Source: Winogradskyella costae | GTDB lineage: Bacteria > Bacteroidota > Bacteroidia > Flavobacteriales > Flavobacteriaceae | NCBI RefSeq assembly: GCF_013403865.1 | Contig: NZ_JABFDK010000005.1 | Span: forward strand, 164,059-228,058 | Length of the DNA stretch: 64,000 nt | Direction of reading: 5' to 3' | Part shown: positions 45,168 to 54,439 of the stretch, piece by piece | How the letters are laid out: each line of letters opens with the position of its first letter | Numbering within the stretch: position 1 is the first letter of the stretch | Made by a program: the position numbers and the translations under genes | The notes under the pieces: generated by a model | Database searches by the model: none | Told to the model about the DNA's origin: nothing | The model's input: the letters and a program-made list of their open reading frames with translations, nothing else

Positions 45168-45908
45168 TTAGAATTCTAATTTCTTCTTACGTAACTCAAA
45201 ATTCTGTCCCAAATAAACCTTACGCACCATTTCATCACTCGCTAATTCTTCAGGTTTACCAGCTTTAAGAATAGTTCCTTCAAACATGAGATAAGTTCGG
45301 TCTGTAATCGCTAGTGTTTCTTGTACGTTATGATCGGTAATAAGAATTCCTATATTTTTTTTAGTCAGTTTAGCAACAATGCGCTGAATATCTTCAACTG
45401 CCACTGGGTCAACTCCAGCAAAAGGTTCATCTAATAATATAAAGTTGGGATCGGTTGCCAATGCTCTGGCAATTTCAGTTCTACGACGCTCTCCACCAGA
45501 CAATAAATCACCTCTGCTCTTTCTAATATGACCTAAACCAAACTCTTCAATTAGCGATTCCATTTTATGTAGCTGTTCCTTCTTACTAAGCTTAGTAAGC
45601 TGTAATACGCTTAAAATATTGTCTTCGATACTTAATTTTCTAAAGACGGAAGGTTCTTGAGCTAAGTATCCAATACCATTTTGAGCACGTTTGTACATTG
45701 GATATTTGGTAATATTAGTGTTATCTAAAAAGATATTACCACCATTAGGTTTAATAATCCCAACAATCATATAAAAAGATGTGGTTTTACCAGCTCCATT
45801 AGGACCTAATAAACCAACAATCTCTCCTTGATTTACCTCTAAAGAGACATCCTTTACTACCTTTCGTCCACTGTAGGACTTCATTAAATGTTCTGCTCGT
45901 AACTTCAT
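45168..45908 (-). CDS. lptB: LPS export ABC transporter ATP-binding protein
   Basis: 246 residues. Walker [10 protein letters not shown] (35-43), signature LSGGERRR, Walker [14 protein letters not shown] and the DHNVQETL switch region. The wording ([30 protein letters not shown]) is specific for LptB, which drives lipopolysaccharide extraction with LptFG. It lies downstream of the tatC-AhpD-like genes and close to kdsD, a lipopolysaccharide-synthesis gene. Confidence 0.95.
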   Translation of the reverse strand: MKLRAEHLMKSYSGRKVVKDVSLEVNQGEIVGLLGPNGAGKTTSFYMIVGIIKPNGGNIFLDNTNITKYPMYKRAQNGIGYLAQEPSVFRKLSIEDNILSVLQLTKLSKKEQLHKMESLIEEFGLGHIRKSRGDLLSGGERRRTEIARALATDPNFILLDEPFAGVDPVAVEDIQRIVAKLTKKNIGILITDHNVQETLAITDRTYLMFEGTILKAGKPEELASDEMVRKVYLGQNFELRKKKLEF

Positions 45909-45982
45909 ATATGGTGTAAGAACGCTAAAATTAACAAAATCATATAGATTTTATTCCCTTTCGCTAATCATTTATTAAAAGT

Positions 45983-46339
45983 TTAACCTTGTGAGTTGTG
46001 TTCCGCTATAGCATCCCAATACTCGTGTGCACGTCGTAAATGCGGAATCACAATAGTACCTCCAACTAAAGTAGCAATACCAAGGGCTTCACTAATTTCT
46101 TCTTTGGTGATACCTTCATTATAAGAGGCTTCTAAGTGGTATTTTACACAATCGTCACATCTTAGAACGGTTGAAGCGACCAAGCCTAAAAGCTCTTTAG
46201 TTTTTTTATCTAGAGCCCCTTCTTGAAAGGCATTAGTATCTAGATTAAAGATTCGCTTTACTATTTTATTATTATCAGCCAATATTTTATCGTTCATTTT
46301 AGCACGATAATCATTGAATTCCTTTACAATATCAGACAT
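45983..46339 (-). CDS. Carboxymuconolactone decarboxylase / AhpD-like protein
   Basis: 118 residues. CDDCVKYH is the CxxCxxxH redox motif of AhpD-like proteins, followed by SEALGIATLVGGTIVIPH. Such proteins are peroxidase or disulfide-reducing enzymes; the exact substrate is unknown. It is 3 bases from tatC and evidently in the same transcript. Confidence 0.9.
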   Translation of the reverse strand: MSDIVKEFNDYRAKMNDKILADNNKIVKRIFNLDTNAFQEGALDKKTKELLGLVASTVLRCDDCVKYHLEASYNEGITKEEISEALGIATLVGGTIVIPHLRRAHEYWDAIAEHNSQG

Positions 46340-46342
46340 AAT

Positions 46343-47185
46343 TTAGGGCTTAACTTTTGATTTTTTAATTTCTCTTGCGGCTCTTCGCTTTTGTTTTCTA
46401 ACCACTATAGCCGAAATATAAATACTTATTTGGTACAGCAATAATATAGGAATGGCTACAATAACCTGACTCGCAATATCTGGTGGCGTAATGACAGCAG
46501 ATAGAATCAGTACAATAACTAAAGCATATTTTCTATACTTTCTTAAGAGTAGCGGTGTTACCAATCCGATTTTGGTTAAGAAATAGATAAGTATAGGTAA
46601 CTCAAAAACAAAACCTGCGGCTAAAGATGATGATCTCACTATAGAATTATAGGAGCTTAAATCAAAAGCGTTTGAAACCTCTTCTGCAAACGTATAGTTT
46701 GTTAAAAAGTTTAATGATAAAGGAGTAATGACATAATATCCAAAAGCAACACCTAAAAAGAAAAGTAGTGATGCAATGATTATAAATCCTCTAGAGTTTC
46801 GGCGTTCGTTGGTTTGCAACCCAGGACTAATAAAACTCCATAATTGATATAATACATATGGGAAGGCAATGACCAATCCGGCGTATATGGAGGTCCAAAT
46901 ATGTGCTGAAAACTGACCGCCAACAGATCTTACTTCAATCACAAAGGGTAATTCGCTGGCACAGAACGACATGTCCATTCCGAAGAATTTAGACATTTCA
47001 CATAGTGCAACATATGTTGGGAAATCCATATGCTTAGGAGCCATTATAATTCCAACAACGAAATCTTTAAAAATGAAAGCTAAGATGGCCGCAACCATAA
47101 TACTAATTACAGCCCTAACTAAATGCCATCGTAATTCTTCGAGATGATCTAAAAAAGACATCTCATCTACATTCTTTTTTGCCAT
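46343..47185 (-). CDS. tatC: Sec-independent (Tat) translocase subunit TatC
   Basis: 280 residues with six membrane helices. SFLDHLEELRWHLVRA is the TatC N-terminal signature, and the first periplasmic loop and FFLGVAFGYYVITPLSLNFL are recognisable. TatC binds twin-arginine signals. No tatA gene is in the window. The first periplasmic loop carries an insertion with Cys residues (ALCEMSKFFGMDMSFCASE), a length seen in Bacteroidota homologues. It overlaps kdsD by one base. Confidence 0.95.
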   Translation of the reverse strand: MAKKNVDEMSFLDHLEELRWHLVRAVISIMVAAILAFIFKDFVVGIIMAPKHMDFPTYVALCEMSKFFGMDMSFCASELPFVIEVRSVGGQFSAHIWTSIYAGLVIAFPYVLYQLWSFISPGLQTNERRNSRGFIIIASLLFFLGVAFGYYVITPLSLNFLTNYTFAEEVSNAFDLSSYNSIVRSSSLAAGFVFELPILIYFLTKIGLVTPLLLRKYRKYALVIVLILSAVITPPDIASQVIVAIPILLLYQISIYISAIVVRKQKRRAAREIKKSKVKP

Positions 47186-48150
47186 TATATAATGCCTTCT
47201 TTTATTAAATCGTGAAGATGAACTACTCCCGAATACTTACCGTCATGCTCTACTAATAATTGCGAAATACCAAATTCCTCCATAACTTCCTTAGCATCAA
47301 CTGCCATAGCATCTTCTAAAATTCGTCTTGGGTTATCGCTCATTATGTCTTTAGCTCTTAACGCTGTAAGGTCGTCACTTTTGCTCAGCATTCGCCTTAG
47401 ATCTCCATCTGTGATAATTCCTATAATTTCGTCATTTTCAACTACGGCTGTTACTCCGAGCATTTTCTCAGTAATTTCAACGATAACTTCTTTTAATGAC
47501 GCTTCGAGACCAACCTGTGGTTTTTGATTTTGAGAGGATAAATCATTTACTCTTAAATATAAACGCTTTCCAAGGGCGCCGCCCGGATGATATTTTGCGA
47601 AATCTTTACTCGAAAAACCTCTTAATTCTAATAAACAAACTGCTAAAGCATCTCCCATTACAAGTTGTGCGGTGGTACTTGTAGTTGGCGCTAAATTATT
47701 AGGACAAGCTTCTTGTGCAACAAAAGCATTCAAAATAAAGTCGGCTTGCTGCCCTAAAAAGGAGTCTATGTTACCTGTAATTGCAATCATTTTGTTATTT
47801 GCATTCTTAATAAGTGGTACTAAAACTTTAATTTCAGGAGTATTTCCACTTTTTGAAATGCAAATTACAACGTCGTCTTGAAGAATTAATCCAAGGTCTC
47901 CATGGATGGCATCTGCAGCGTGCATAAAAACCGCTGGAGTCCCAGTTGAATTTAATGTAGCAACGATTTTGTTAGCTATAATAGCGCTTTTGCCGATTCC
48001 GGTGATGATAACACGACCCTTAGAATTATAGATTAATTCTACTGCATCAGCAAAATCTTCTGTTAATAATTCGGCCAAATGGTCTATAGCTTTGCTTTCT
48101 AATTTTATGGTAGACTCTGCAGTTTTTAAGATAGTTTGCTTACTGTTCAA
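47185..48150 (-). CDS. kdsD: D-arabinose 5-phosphate isomerase, KpsF/GutQ family
   Basis: 321 residues: an N-terminal SIS domain (about 30-170, GRVIITGIGKSAIIANKIVATL and SKSGNTPEI) and two CBS domains at the C-terminus. It converts ribulose 5-phosphate to arabinose 5-phosphate, the start of KDO synthesis for lipopolysaccharide. It is the first gene of the minus-strand run kdsD-tatC-AhpD-like-lptB and divergent from recQ with an 88-base gap. Confidence 0.93.
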   Translation of the reverse strand: MNSKQTILKTAESTIKLESKAIDHLAELLTEDFADAVELIYNSKGRVIITGIGKSAIIANKIVATLNSTGTPAVFMHAADAIHGDLGLILQDDVVICISKSGNTPEIKVLVPLIKNANNKMIAITGNIDSFLGQQADFILNAFVAQEACPNNLAPTTSTTAQLVMGDALAVCLLELRGFSSKDFAKYHPGGALGKRLYLRVNDLSSQNQKPQVGLEASLKEVIVEITEKMLGVTAVVENDEIIGIITDGDLRRMLSKSDDLTALRAKDIMSDNPRRILEDAMAVDAKEVMEEFGISQLLVEHDGKYSGVVHLHDLIKEGII

Positions 48151-48191
48151 AACTTATTATTTATTGAGTTTTCTAGGTTTAAAGAATTTGT

Positions 48192-48199
48192 TATCTTTA
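48192..48199 (+). promoter_or_regulatory. Possible -7 element for recQ
   Basis: TATCTTTA, one mismatch from TAnnTTTG, 39 bases before the recQ start in the kdsD-recQ divergent gap. No well-spaced -33 element. Confidence 0.35.
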
Positions 48200-48238
48200 A
48201 ACTTGTTGCAAATGTATATAAAATACCAATAGGGATTA

Positions 48239-50440
48239 ATGAGTATTGCAGAAATTGACTTACACTCCGCATTAAAAAAGTACTTTGGATTTTCAGAATT
48301 CAAAGGCCTTCAAGAAGAAGTAATAAAGAACGTCGTAGCAGGTAATAACACTTTTGTTATTATGCCAACTGGTGGTGGAAAATCTTTATGTTATCAACTA
48401 CCAGCTTTAATAGCTGAAGGTACTGCGATTGTGGTATCTCCGCTTATTGCGCTGATGAAGAACCAAGTAGATGCCATAAGGGCCGTGTCTGAGCACGAAG
48501 GTGTGGCACACGTTTTAAACTCTTCTTTAAATAAAACAGAAGTTAAACGCGTAAAGGATGATATTACAAATGGCATCACAAAGTTGCTTTATGTGGCTCC
48601 AGAATCTTTAACTAAAGAGGAATATGTTGACTTTTTAAGAACGGTTAAAATCTCGTTTATGGCTGTCGATGAAGCCCATTGTATTAGTGAATGGGGGCAC
48701 GATTTTAGACCAGAATACAGAAATCTTAAGACGATTATTAAGCGAATTGGCGATGATATTCCGATTGTTGGTCTTACAGCAACAGCAACTCCTAAAGTTC
48801 AAGAAGATATTTTAAAGAGTTTAGGGATGCCAAATGCCGTAACTTTTAAAGCGTCCTTTAATAGACCTAATTTATATTACGAAGTACGTCCAAAAACTAA
48901 AAATGTGGATGCCGATATTATTCGCTTTGTAAAACAGAACGAAGGAAAATCTGGTATTATATATTGTTTAAGTCGTAAACGTGTTGAAGGTTTAGCACAA
49001 GTTCTTCAAGTAAACGGTGTAAAAGCGGTGCCGTATCATGCCGGTTTAGATGCTAAAACACGAGTAAAACATCAAGATATGTTCTTAATGGAAGATACTG
49101 ATGTTGTTGTCGCTACTATTGCATTTGGAATGGGGATTGATAAGCCCGATGTACGCTTTGTAATTCATCATGATATTCCTAAAAGTATAGAAAGTTATTA
49201 TCAAGAAACAGGTAGAGCTGGTCGTGATGGTGGTGAAGGCCATTGTTTGGCTTATTATGCCTATAAAGATATTGAGAAACTTGAAAAGTTTATGGCAGGT
49301 AAGCCTGTTGCAGAACAAGAAATTGGCCACGCGTTATTACAAGAAGTGGTTGCTTTTTCCGAAACTTCGGTATCTCGACGTAAGTTTATTTTGCATTATT
49401 TTGGAGAGGAATTTGACAATGAAACTGGCGATGGAGGTGATATGGATGATAATGTTCGTCATCCCAAAAAGCAAGTTGAAGCTCAAGATGATGTTAAAAT
49501 TCTTTTAGATACAGTGGCCAAAACGAATGAAAAATATAAAGCTAAAGATTTAGTACAAGTACTTGTCGGAAATTCAAACGCACTTATTTCATCGCATAAA
49601 ACGGATTTGCAAGCGCATTTTGGAGTTGGTAAAGCCAAAGATCCAAGATATTGGATGGCATTAATTCGTCAGGTTTTAGTGGCGCGTTTTTTAAAGAAGG
49701 ATATTGAAACCTATGGTGTTTTAAGATTAAGCGAAGAAGGAAAGGATTTTATAAATAATCCGACATCTTTTATGATGGCAGAGGACCATGTTTTTGATGA
49801 AGAATCAAATGATGGTATCGTTACTAATTCTAAAGGCGGAGGAGCTGTTGCTGATGAAAAGCTCATGGGGATGCTTAAGGATTTACGTAAGCGAAATGCC
49901 AAAAAATTAGGCGTGCCTCCTTTTGTTATTTTTCAAGATCCGTCATTAGAAGATATGTCTTTAAAATATCCAATTAATATAGAGGAGTTGTCTAACGTCC
50001 ATGGAGTAGGTGAAAGTAAAGCTAAAAAATATGGAAATGACTTTGTAGGTTTAATAGCTGATTATGTAAATGACAACGATATTTTACGCCCTGAAGATAT
50101 GGTAGTAAAGTCAACAGGAACCAATTCTGCTATAAAACTATACATCATTCAAAATGTAGATAGAAAATTGCCTTTAACTGATATCGCATCATCAAAAGGA
50201 ATGGAAATGCCTACGTTTATTAAGGAAATGGAATCCATTGTGTTTTCTGGAACGAAGCTGAATATTAATTATTGGATTGACGATCTTTTAGATGAAGATC
50301 AACAGGAAGAAATCCATGAGTATTTTATGGAATCTGAAAGCGATAAAATAGATGATGCTATTGAGGAATTCGACGGTGATTATGATGATGAAGAATTACG
50401 ATTGTACCGTATTAAGTTTATGAGTGAAGTGGCGAATTAG
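48239..50440 (+). CDS. recQ: ATP-dependent DNA helicase RecQ
   Basis: 733 residues. Helicase motif I TGGGKS (44-49), DEAH box (144-147) in [16 protein letters not shown], the helicase C-terminal domain with [10 protein letters not shown], an RQC region and an HRDC-like C-terminus. Acts in recombination repair and replication-fork processing. It has a somewhat long, acidic tail ([21 protein letters not shown]), usual in Flavobacteriaceae. Confidence 0.95.
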   Translation: MSIAEIDLHSALKKYFGFSEFKGLQEEVIKNVVAGNNTFVIMPTGGGKSLCYQLPALIAEGTAIVVSPLIALMKNQVDAIRAVSEHEGVAHVLNSSLNKTEVKRVKDDITNGITKLLYVAPESLTKEEYVDFLRTVKISFMAVDEAHCISEWGHDFRPEYRNLKTIIKRIGDDIPIVGLTATATPKVQEDILKSLGMPNAVTFKASFNRPNLYYEVRPKTKNVDADIIRFVKQNEGKSGIIYCLSRKRVEGLAQVLQVNGVKAVPYHAGLDAKTRVKHQDMFLMEDTDVVVATIAFGMGIDKPDVRFVIHHDIPKSIESYYQETGRAGRDGGEGHCLAYYAYKDIEKLEKFMAGKPVAEQEIGHALLQEVVAFSETSVSRRKFILHYFGEEFDNETGDGGDMDDNVRHPKKQVEAQDDVKILLDTVAKTNEKYKAKDLVQVLVGNSNALISSHKTDLQAHFGVGKAKDPRYWMALIRQVLVARFLKKDIETYGVLRLSEEGKDFINNPTSFMMAEDHVFDEESNDGIVTNSKGGGAVADEKLMGMLKDLRKRNAKKLGVPPFVIFQDPSLEDMSLKYPINIEELSNVHGVGESKAKKYGNDFVGLIADYVNDNDILRPEDMVVKSTGTNSAIKLYIIQNVDRKLPLTDIASSKGMEMPTFIKEMESIVFSGTKLNINYWIDDLLDEDQQEEIHEYFMESESDKIDDAIEEFDGDYDDEELRLYRIKFMSEVAN

Positions 50441-50550
50441 TTTTTAGAGATCAGTGGTCAGTGGTCTATATTTAATGTAAAGATTGAATTTCTGATTTAG
50501 GATTTCTGAAAAGAAATGAATGCACCTTTTTAAATTATAAAATCAATTTA

Positions 50551-50895
50551 GTGAACCCATTTTTAATTATTCTCTTAATTATAATGTTTCCTTTTTTTGT
50601 TTGGATCACAGGATTTTTAAATGCTTGTTTTTTTATTCCATATTTTAAAGAAGGAGAAGCAAGCGATTTTTTAGAAGCTCATGGTTGTGAGTTTGTTAAG
50701 TGTGAGGAAATAAAAAATGATGGACGTCACAGATTAGAGGAAAATCTTATAAATAGACTGTATTCGTATAAAACGTATTACCAAATTACGGCAAAATCTA
50801 TTTCGGATGGTTCAGATAAAACATTTAGACTACTATTAACAAAAACGTATTTACCATTCAATCTTAAAAGAGAGCTTCATTATTTAGAGCAATAA
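50551..50895 (+). CDS. Small membrane-anchored hypothetical protein
   Basis: 114 residues starting with GTG. An N-terminal hydrophobic stretch (residues 3-30, rich in Ile, Phe and Leu) is followed by a soluble part with no motif I recognise. Codon use looks coding. It converges with the minus-strand gene ending 5 bases away. Function unknown. Confidence 0.65.
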   Translation: MNPFLIILLIIMFPFFVWITGFLNACFFIPYFKEGEASDFLEAHGCEFVKCEEIKNDGRHRLEENLINRLYSYKTYYQITAKSISDGSDKTFRLLLTKTYLPFNLKRELHYLEQ

Positions 50896-50900
50896 TAATT

Positions 50901-51347
50901 TTATTCCTCTTCATCAAAAGTATCAATCACAACATATTTACTAAATAGAATATCGTGCTTCTTAACTTTTATTTGAATACTCCTAAGTGTTGCATTTTCT
51001 AAATTTTTAACGTCACTTTCTTCAATCTGAAAATCAATTTTAGTGATATTTCTACCTTTTATATCTGAGTTTTCAGATTCAAATTCAGGCATGTCAGCTT
51101 CTAATTTTAAATTGAAATCATCACCAATGAAGTGTAATTGTGCTCCATTTTTAGATTTCACATTGAGGTTTCCTACAATAACAGTTTGAAAAAAGAAATA
51201 GCCGCCTAATTCATTTAAGCCTGCAAACAAAACATTATTTTTAGCGATACCAAAAGGTCTGTTTTCAACATCGTTAATGATGGCTTCAATAGTGTCGCCA
51301 GAATTAGATTGCGCTTTAGAACCGAAAAGTTGAGATAAAAATGCCAT
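50901..51347 (-). CDS. Conserved hypothetical protein
   Basis: 148 residues from ATG 51347 (MAFLSQLFGSKAQSNSGDT). A TTG five codons upstream gives a longer frame but no conserved residues, so the ATG is preferred. A beta-rich sequence with alternating hydrophobics, no signal peptide and no catalytic motif. Seen between recQ and the PPIase; function unknown. Confidence 0.7.
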   Translation of the reverse strand: MAFLSQLFGSKAQSNSGDTIEAIINDVENRPFGIAKNNVLFAGLNELGGYFFFQTVIVGNLNVKSKNGAQLHFIGDDFNLKLEADMPEFESENSDIKGRNITKIDFQIEESDVKNLENATLRSIQIKVKKHDILFSKYVVIDTFDEEE

Positions 51348-51384
51348 GTTATTTTTTGTCAAAACTAAAAAAAAGAATCAGAAC

Positions 51385-51443
51385 CCGAAATTGAATTTGA
51401 AGTTGTTTTCGATTTCGATTTCAATTTCAGATTCGATTTCAAG
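51385..51443. repeat. Imperfect GATTTC hexamer repeat
   Basis: A run of variants of GATTTC/AATTTC lies directly upstream of the PPIase promoter. Perfect copies are adjacent only in places. Such a tract could vary in length by slippage and shift promoter spacing, but no evidence of that can be read from one sequence. Confidence 0.6.
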
Positions 51444-51453
51444 TTAACTTTCT

Positions 51454-51461
51454 TATCTTTG
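51454..51461 (+). promoter_or_regulatory. Bacteroidota -7 promoter element of the PPIase gene
   Basis: TATCTTTG matches TAnnTTTG exactly and lies 24 bases before the ATG at 51486. A -33 element is not clear because the preceding sequence is the GATTTC tract. Confidence 0.65.
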
Positions 51462-51485
51462 CATCCTTAAACAAATTAAAATACA

Positions 51486-52418
51486 ATGCAAGACGGTATA
51501 TACGCAAAATTCAACACTTCAAAAGGTGCGATATTAGTGAATTTAGAGTTCGAGAAAACTCCAGGTACAGTAGGTAATTTTGTTGCTTTAGCAGAAGGAA
51601 ATTTAGAAAATTCAGCGAAGCCACAAGGAAGTCCTTATTACGATGGATTAAAATTCCATAGAGTTATTCCAGATTTTATGATACAAGGTGGTTGTCCACA
51701 AGGTACAGGAACTGGAAACCCAGGTTATAAATTTGATGATGAATTTCATCCAGATTTAAGACATAGTGGTCCTGGTGTTTTAGCTATGGCAAACTCTGGC
51801 CCAGGTACTAACGGAAGTCAGTTTTATATTACACATATTGCAACAGATTGGTTAGATAATAAGCATACTGTATTTGGAAACGTAGTTGAAGGACAAGATA
51901 TTGTTGACGCTATTGCACAAGGTGATAAAATTGAAACTATTGAAATCATAAGACAAGGTGATGCTGCTGAAAAGTTTAATGCTATTGAAGCCTTTAGAAC
52001 ATTTGAAGGGTCTCGTGAAAAGCGTATTGCCGCTGAACGCGAAGCTGTAAGAGCAGAGTTAGATAAATTAGCTGTAGGTTTTGATGAAACTAAATCTGGT
52101 TTACGTTACCAAATCATCCAAAAAGGAGATGGTAAAAAAGCAGAAAAAGGAAATACAGTTTCTGTACATTATAAAGGTCAGTTAGCTGACGGAACGGTTT
52201 TCGATTCGTCTTACAAAAGAAATTCTCCACTAGATTTTCAAGTTGGAGTAGGTCAGGTAATTGCAGGATGGGATGAAGGGATTTGTCTTTTAAATGTAGG
52301 AGATAAAGCACGTTTGGTAATTCCTAGTGATTTAGGTTACGGTGCTGCAGGTGCTGGAGGAGTTATTCCACCTAACGCAACTTTAATATTCGATGTAGAG
52401 TTAATGGGTGTGAAATAA
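51486..52418 (+). CDS. Cyclophilin-FKBP fusion peptidyl-prolyl isomerase
   Basis: 310 residues with two isomerase domains. Residues 1-165 are a cyclophilin (FHRVIPDFMIQGGCPQGTG, MANSGPGTNGSQFYIT, WLDNKHTVFGNV). A helical linker follows (REKRIAAEREAVRAELDKL), then an FKBP domain from about residue 205 (VSVHYKGQLADGTVFDSS, GVGQVIAGWDEG, IPSDLGYG). Dual-family immunophilins of this order are known from Flavobacterium. There is no signal peptide, so it acts in the cytoplasm in protein folding. Own promoter and terminator: a one-gene transcript. Confidence 0.93.
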   Translation: MQDGIYAKFNTSKGAILVNLEFEKTPGTVGNFVALAEGNLENSAKPQGSPYYDGLKFHRVIPDFMIQGGCPQGTGTGNPGYKFDDEFHPDLRHSGPGVLAMANSGPGTNGSQFYITHIATDWLDNKHTVFGNVVEGQDIVDAIAQGDKIETIEIIRQGDAAEKFNAIEAFRTFEGSREKRIAAEREAVRAELDKLAVGFDETKSGLRYQIIQKGDGKKAEKGNTVSVHYKGQLADGTVFDSSYKRNSPLDFQVGVGQVIAGWDEGICLLNVGDKARLVIPSDLGYGAAGAGGVIPPNATLIFDVELMGVK

Positions 52419-52451
52419 TCACAATTAATAGATACATATTTAATAATATAG

Positions 52452-52484
52452 AAAAAAGTCTCACTATGAAGTGAGACTTTTTTT
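52452..52484 (+). terminator. Rho-independent terminator after the PPIase gene
   Basis: Stem GTCTCACT / AGTGAGAC with loop ATGA, preceded by an A run and followed by seven T. It could work on both strands. It is 33 bases past the stop. Confidence 0.9.
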
Positions 52485-52750
52485 GTTCTCATTCCTAATA
52501 AATGAACTATCTATTTATGATATTAATAGTTTAATTCATTACTAAAAATGAACATATCGGGGTTATTCGATATTAATCCTAATCTGAAGTAAAATCTGCA
52601 CTGTATATTTAAACTTTTTAAGGAAAAATGTAATTGGTTTATCTTAAGATGTTTTAAAGAATTATGTGCGATTTTTTAACATAAATCTTCTTTTTAATAG
52701 TGAATGCTAACATTATTATTTAATTTTAAAGAAAATCAAACATATAATTT
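52485..52750. other. Intergenic region before the T9SS beta-helix gene
   Basis: About 266 bases of AT-rich DNA past the terminator (332 bases between the two genes). No gene or clear promoter motif; the promoter of the 52751 gene must be here. Confidence 0.5.
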
Positions 52751-54223
52751 ATGAAACAACTATTACTCAATTTTTTTGCAACAATCGGTATAATTAGTAT
52801 GGTCACTGCTCAAGGCTATGTAACACCAGATACAAATATGACCTATACTTTAGATAATCTTGTATCAGCAAGTCCCTCTACTATTTCGGTGAGTGGAACG
52901 ACCTATACATTAGTGGAAGATCTTACAATTTCTGCAAGTGACGCTTTAATTATTAGTGATGATATCACTTTAGAAATTGGAGGAGATATACGAATAACCA
53001 TTTACGGAATTTTTAATGTAGATGCTGATAATGCCGTTTTTACTGCTATCGATACAGCATTACCTTATGATGGTTTTCGTTTTGAAGAATTTTCAGATAT
53101 TACGATTCAAAATGCAACGATACAATACGGAGGTGGTTTACGTGTGCTTACAGAAACATTTACTATTGATAATTGCTTAATAACCAATAATGTTTCAGGA
53201 GTTTCTACAAGTGGTGTTATTGGACTTTCAAGAGGTAAACCTCAAATTACTAATAATACGATTACTTTTAATCAAACTACTGCTATTGGATCTGGCGCTA
53301 CAAATCTAGTGTCGCCTTATATATTTAACAATTATATTGAAGGGAATAATCAAGACAATTCTAACCGTCCTCAGATTAATTTAGGACCGACATTAGAAGA
53401 TCCAACACAAATTATTCAGAATACGATAATAGGTGATCGCAGTTTAACACAAGTGGGAGGTGTTTCTGTTTCTGACTTAATAAGTGCAGGTGGTGTAAAT
53501 GCTGTAATTGATGACAATATCATAACAAATAACCGTTATGGTATGGTTATACAGAGTAATAATGTTTCTGCATTTATTAGAAATAATGTGATTGAAGATA
53601 ATAATACCCAAGGAAATCCTAATCTTGGTGGAAGTGGTATATCGTTAGTTGCCTCTTTAGAAGGTAATGTTATTGTGGCTAGTGGCAATGAAATTCGCAG
53701 GAATTTATGGGGAATTACACTTCAAGGAGAGTCTATGATTAACTTAGGTGACAATGTTGATAATGTTGGGCAAAATGTATTTTCTGAAAATGGTAATGAT
53801 GGAGTGATATATGCAGTTTACAATAATACAGATAACCCGTTGACAGCGATGCATAACTGTTGGGATGAAACTAATGTTCCTAATACATTAGCTGATGCTG
53901 AAGCTGTAATTGTACACCAAAATGATTTTGGGACATTAGGATTGGTTACATTCGATCCGGTGAATTGTGGTTTTTTAAGTGTAGATGAGCTAGCTTATAA
54001 TGAGATGGCTATTTATCCTAATCCTACTTCTGGTCAATTTAGTTTAACAAATAATACGTTATTTAATCAAATGAACGTTTATAGTGTTGATGGAAAACTT
54101 ATCATGCAAAAAACGCTTCAATCAGGTTCTAATGACTTATATCTAGATTTAAATACAGGTTTATATCTATTAGAATTCAACGGATTAAATGCTAAATCAA
54201 CTAAAAAGTTAGTGATTAAATAA
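52751..54223 (+). CDS. Secreted right-handed beta-helix protein with T9SS type A sorting domain
   Basis: 490 residues. Signal peptide MKQLLLNFFATIGIISMVTAQ. The middle shows repeated NNxI/NTITxN-type coils (ITNNTITFNQTT, ITNNRYGMVI, IRNNVIEDNNTQ) of a parallel beta-helix. The last 75 residues are a T9SS type A domain (YPNPTSGQFSL to NAKSTKKLVIK). It is exported by Sec, then by the type IX system, and probably anchored at the surface. No catalytic residues of polysaccharide lyases can be assigned. Confidence 0.9.
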   Translation: MKQLLLNFFATIGIISMVTAQGYVTPDTNMTYTLDNLVSASPSTISVSGTTYTLVEDLTISASDALIISDDITLEIGGDIRITIYGIFNVDADNAVFTAIDTALPYDGFRFEEFSDITIQNATIQYGGGLRVLTETFTIDNCLITNNVSGVSTSGVIGLSRGKPQITNNTITFNQTTAIGSGATNLVSPYIFNNYIEGNNQDNSNRPQINLGPTLEDPTQIIQNTIIGDRSLTQVGGVSVSDLISAGGVNAVIDDNIITNNRYGMVIQSNNVSAFIRNNVIEDNNTQGNPNLGGSGISLVASLEGNVIVASGNEIRRNLWGITLQGESMINLGDNVDNVGQNVFSENGNDGVIYAVYNNTDNPLTAMHNCWDETNVPNTLADAEAVIVHQNDFGTLGLVTFDPVNCGFLSVDELAYNEMAIYPNPTSGQFSLTNNTLFNQMNVYSVDGKLIMQKTLQSGSNDLYLDLNTGLYLLEFNGLNAKSTKKLVIK

Positions 54224-54242
54224 TTTGAGACTTATAAATTTT

Positions 54243-54278
54243 AAAAGGCTCTACCTTAGTTGGTAGAGCCTTTTTTTT
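54243..54278 (+). terminator. Rho-independent terminator after the T9SS protein gene
   Basis: 13-base stem AAAAGGCTCTACC / GGTAGAGCCTTTT with loop TTAGTT, then a T run. It is strong and begins about 20 bases past the stop. Confidence 0.9.
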
Positions 54279-54439
54279 ATGAATTGAATATTTGGGTTAA
54301 CTTATAGAAAATAAGATGGGTGTTATGGGCTTCTATATTTTTCATTACAAAAAAATGGACTTAAGCTCATCGCATTAATTGGGGAAACGATACTTAGACT
54401 AGGGACTCATTAGCCATTTTTACAATATTTGCAGCTGTT

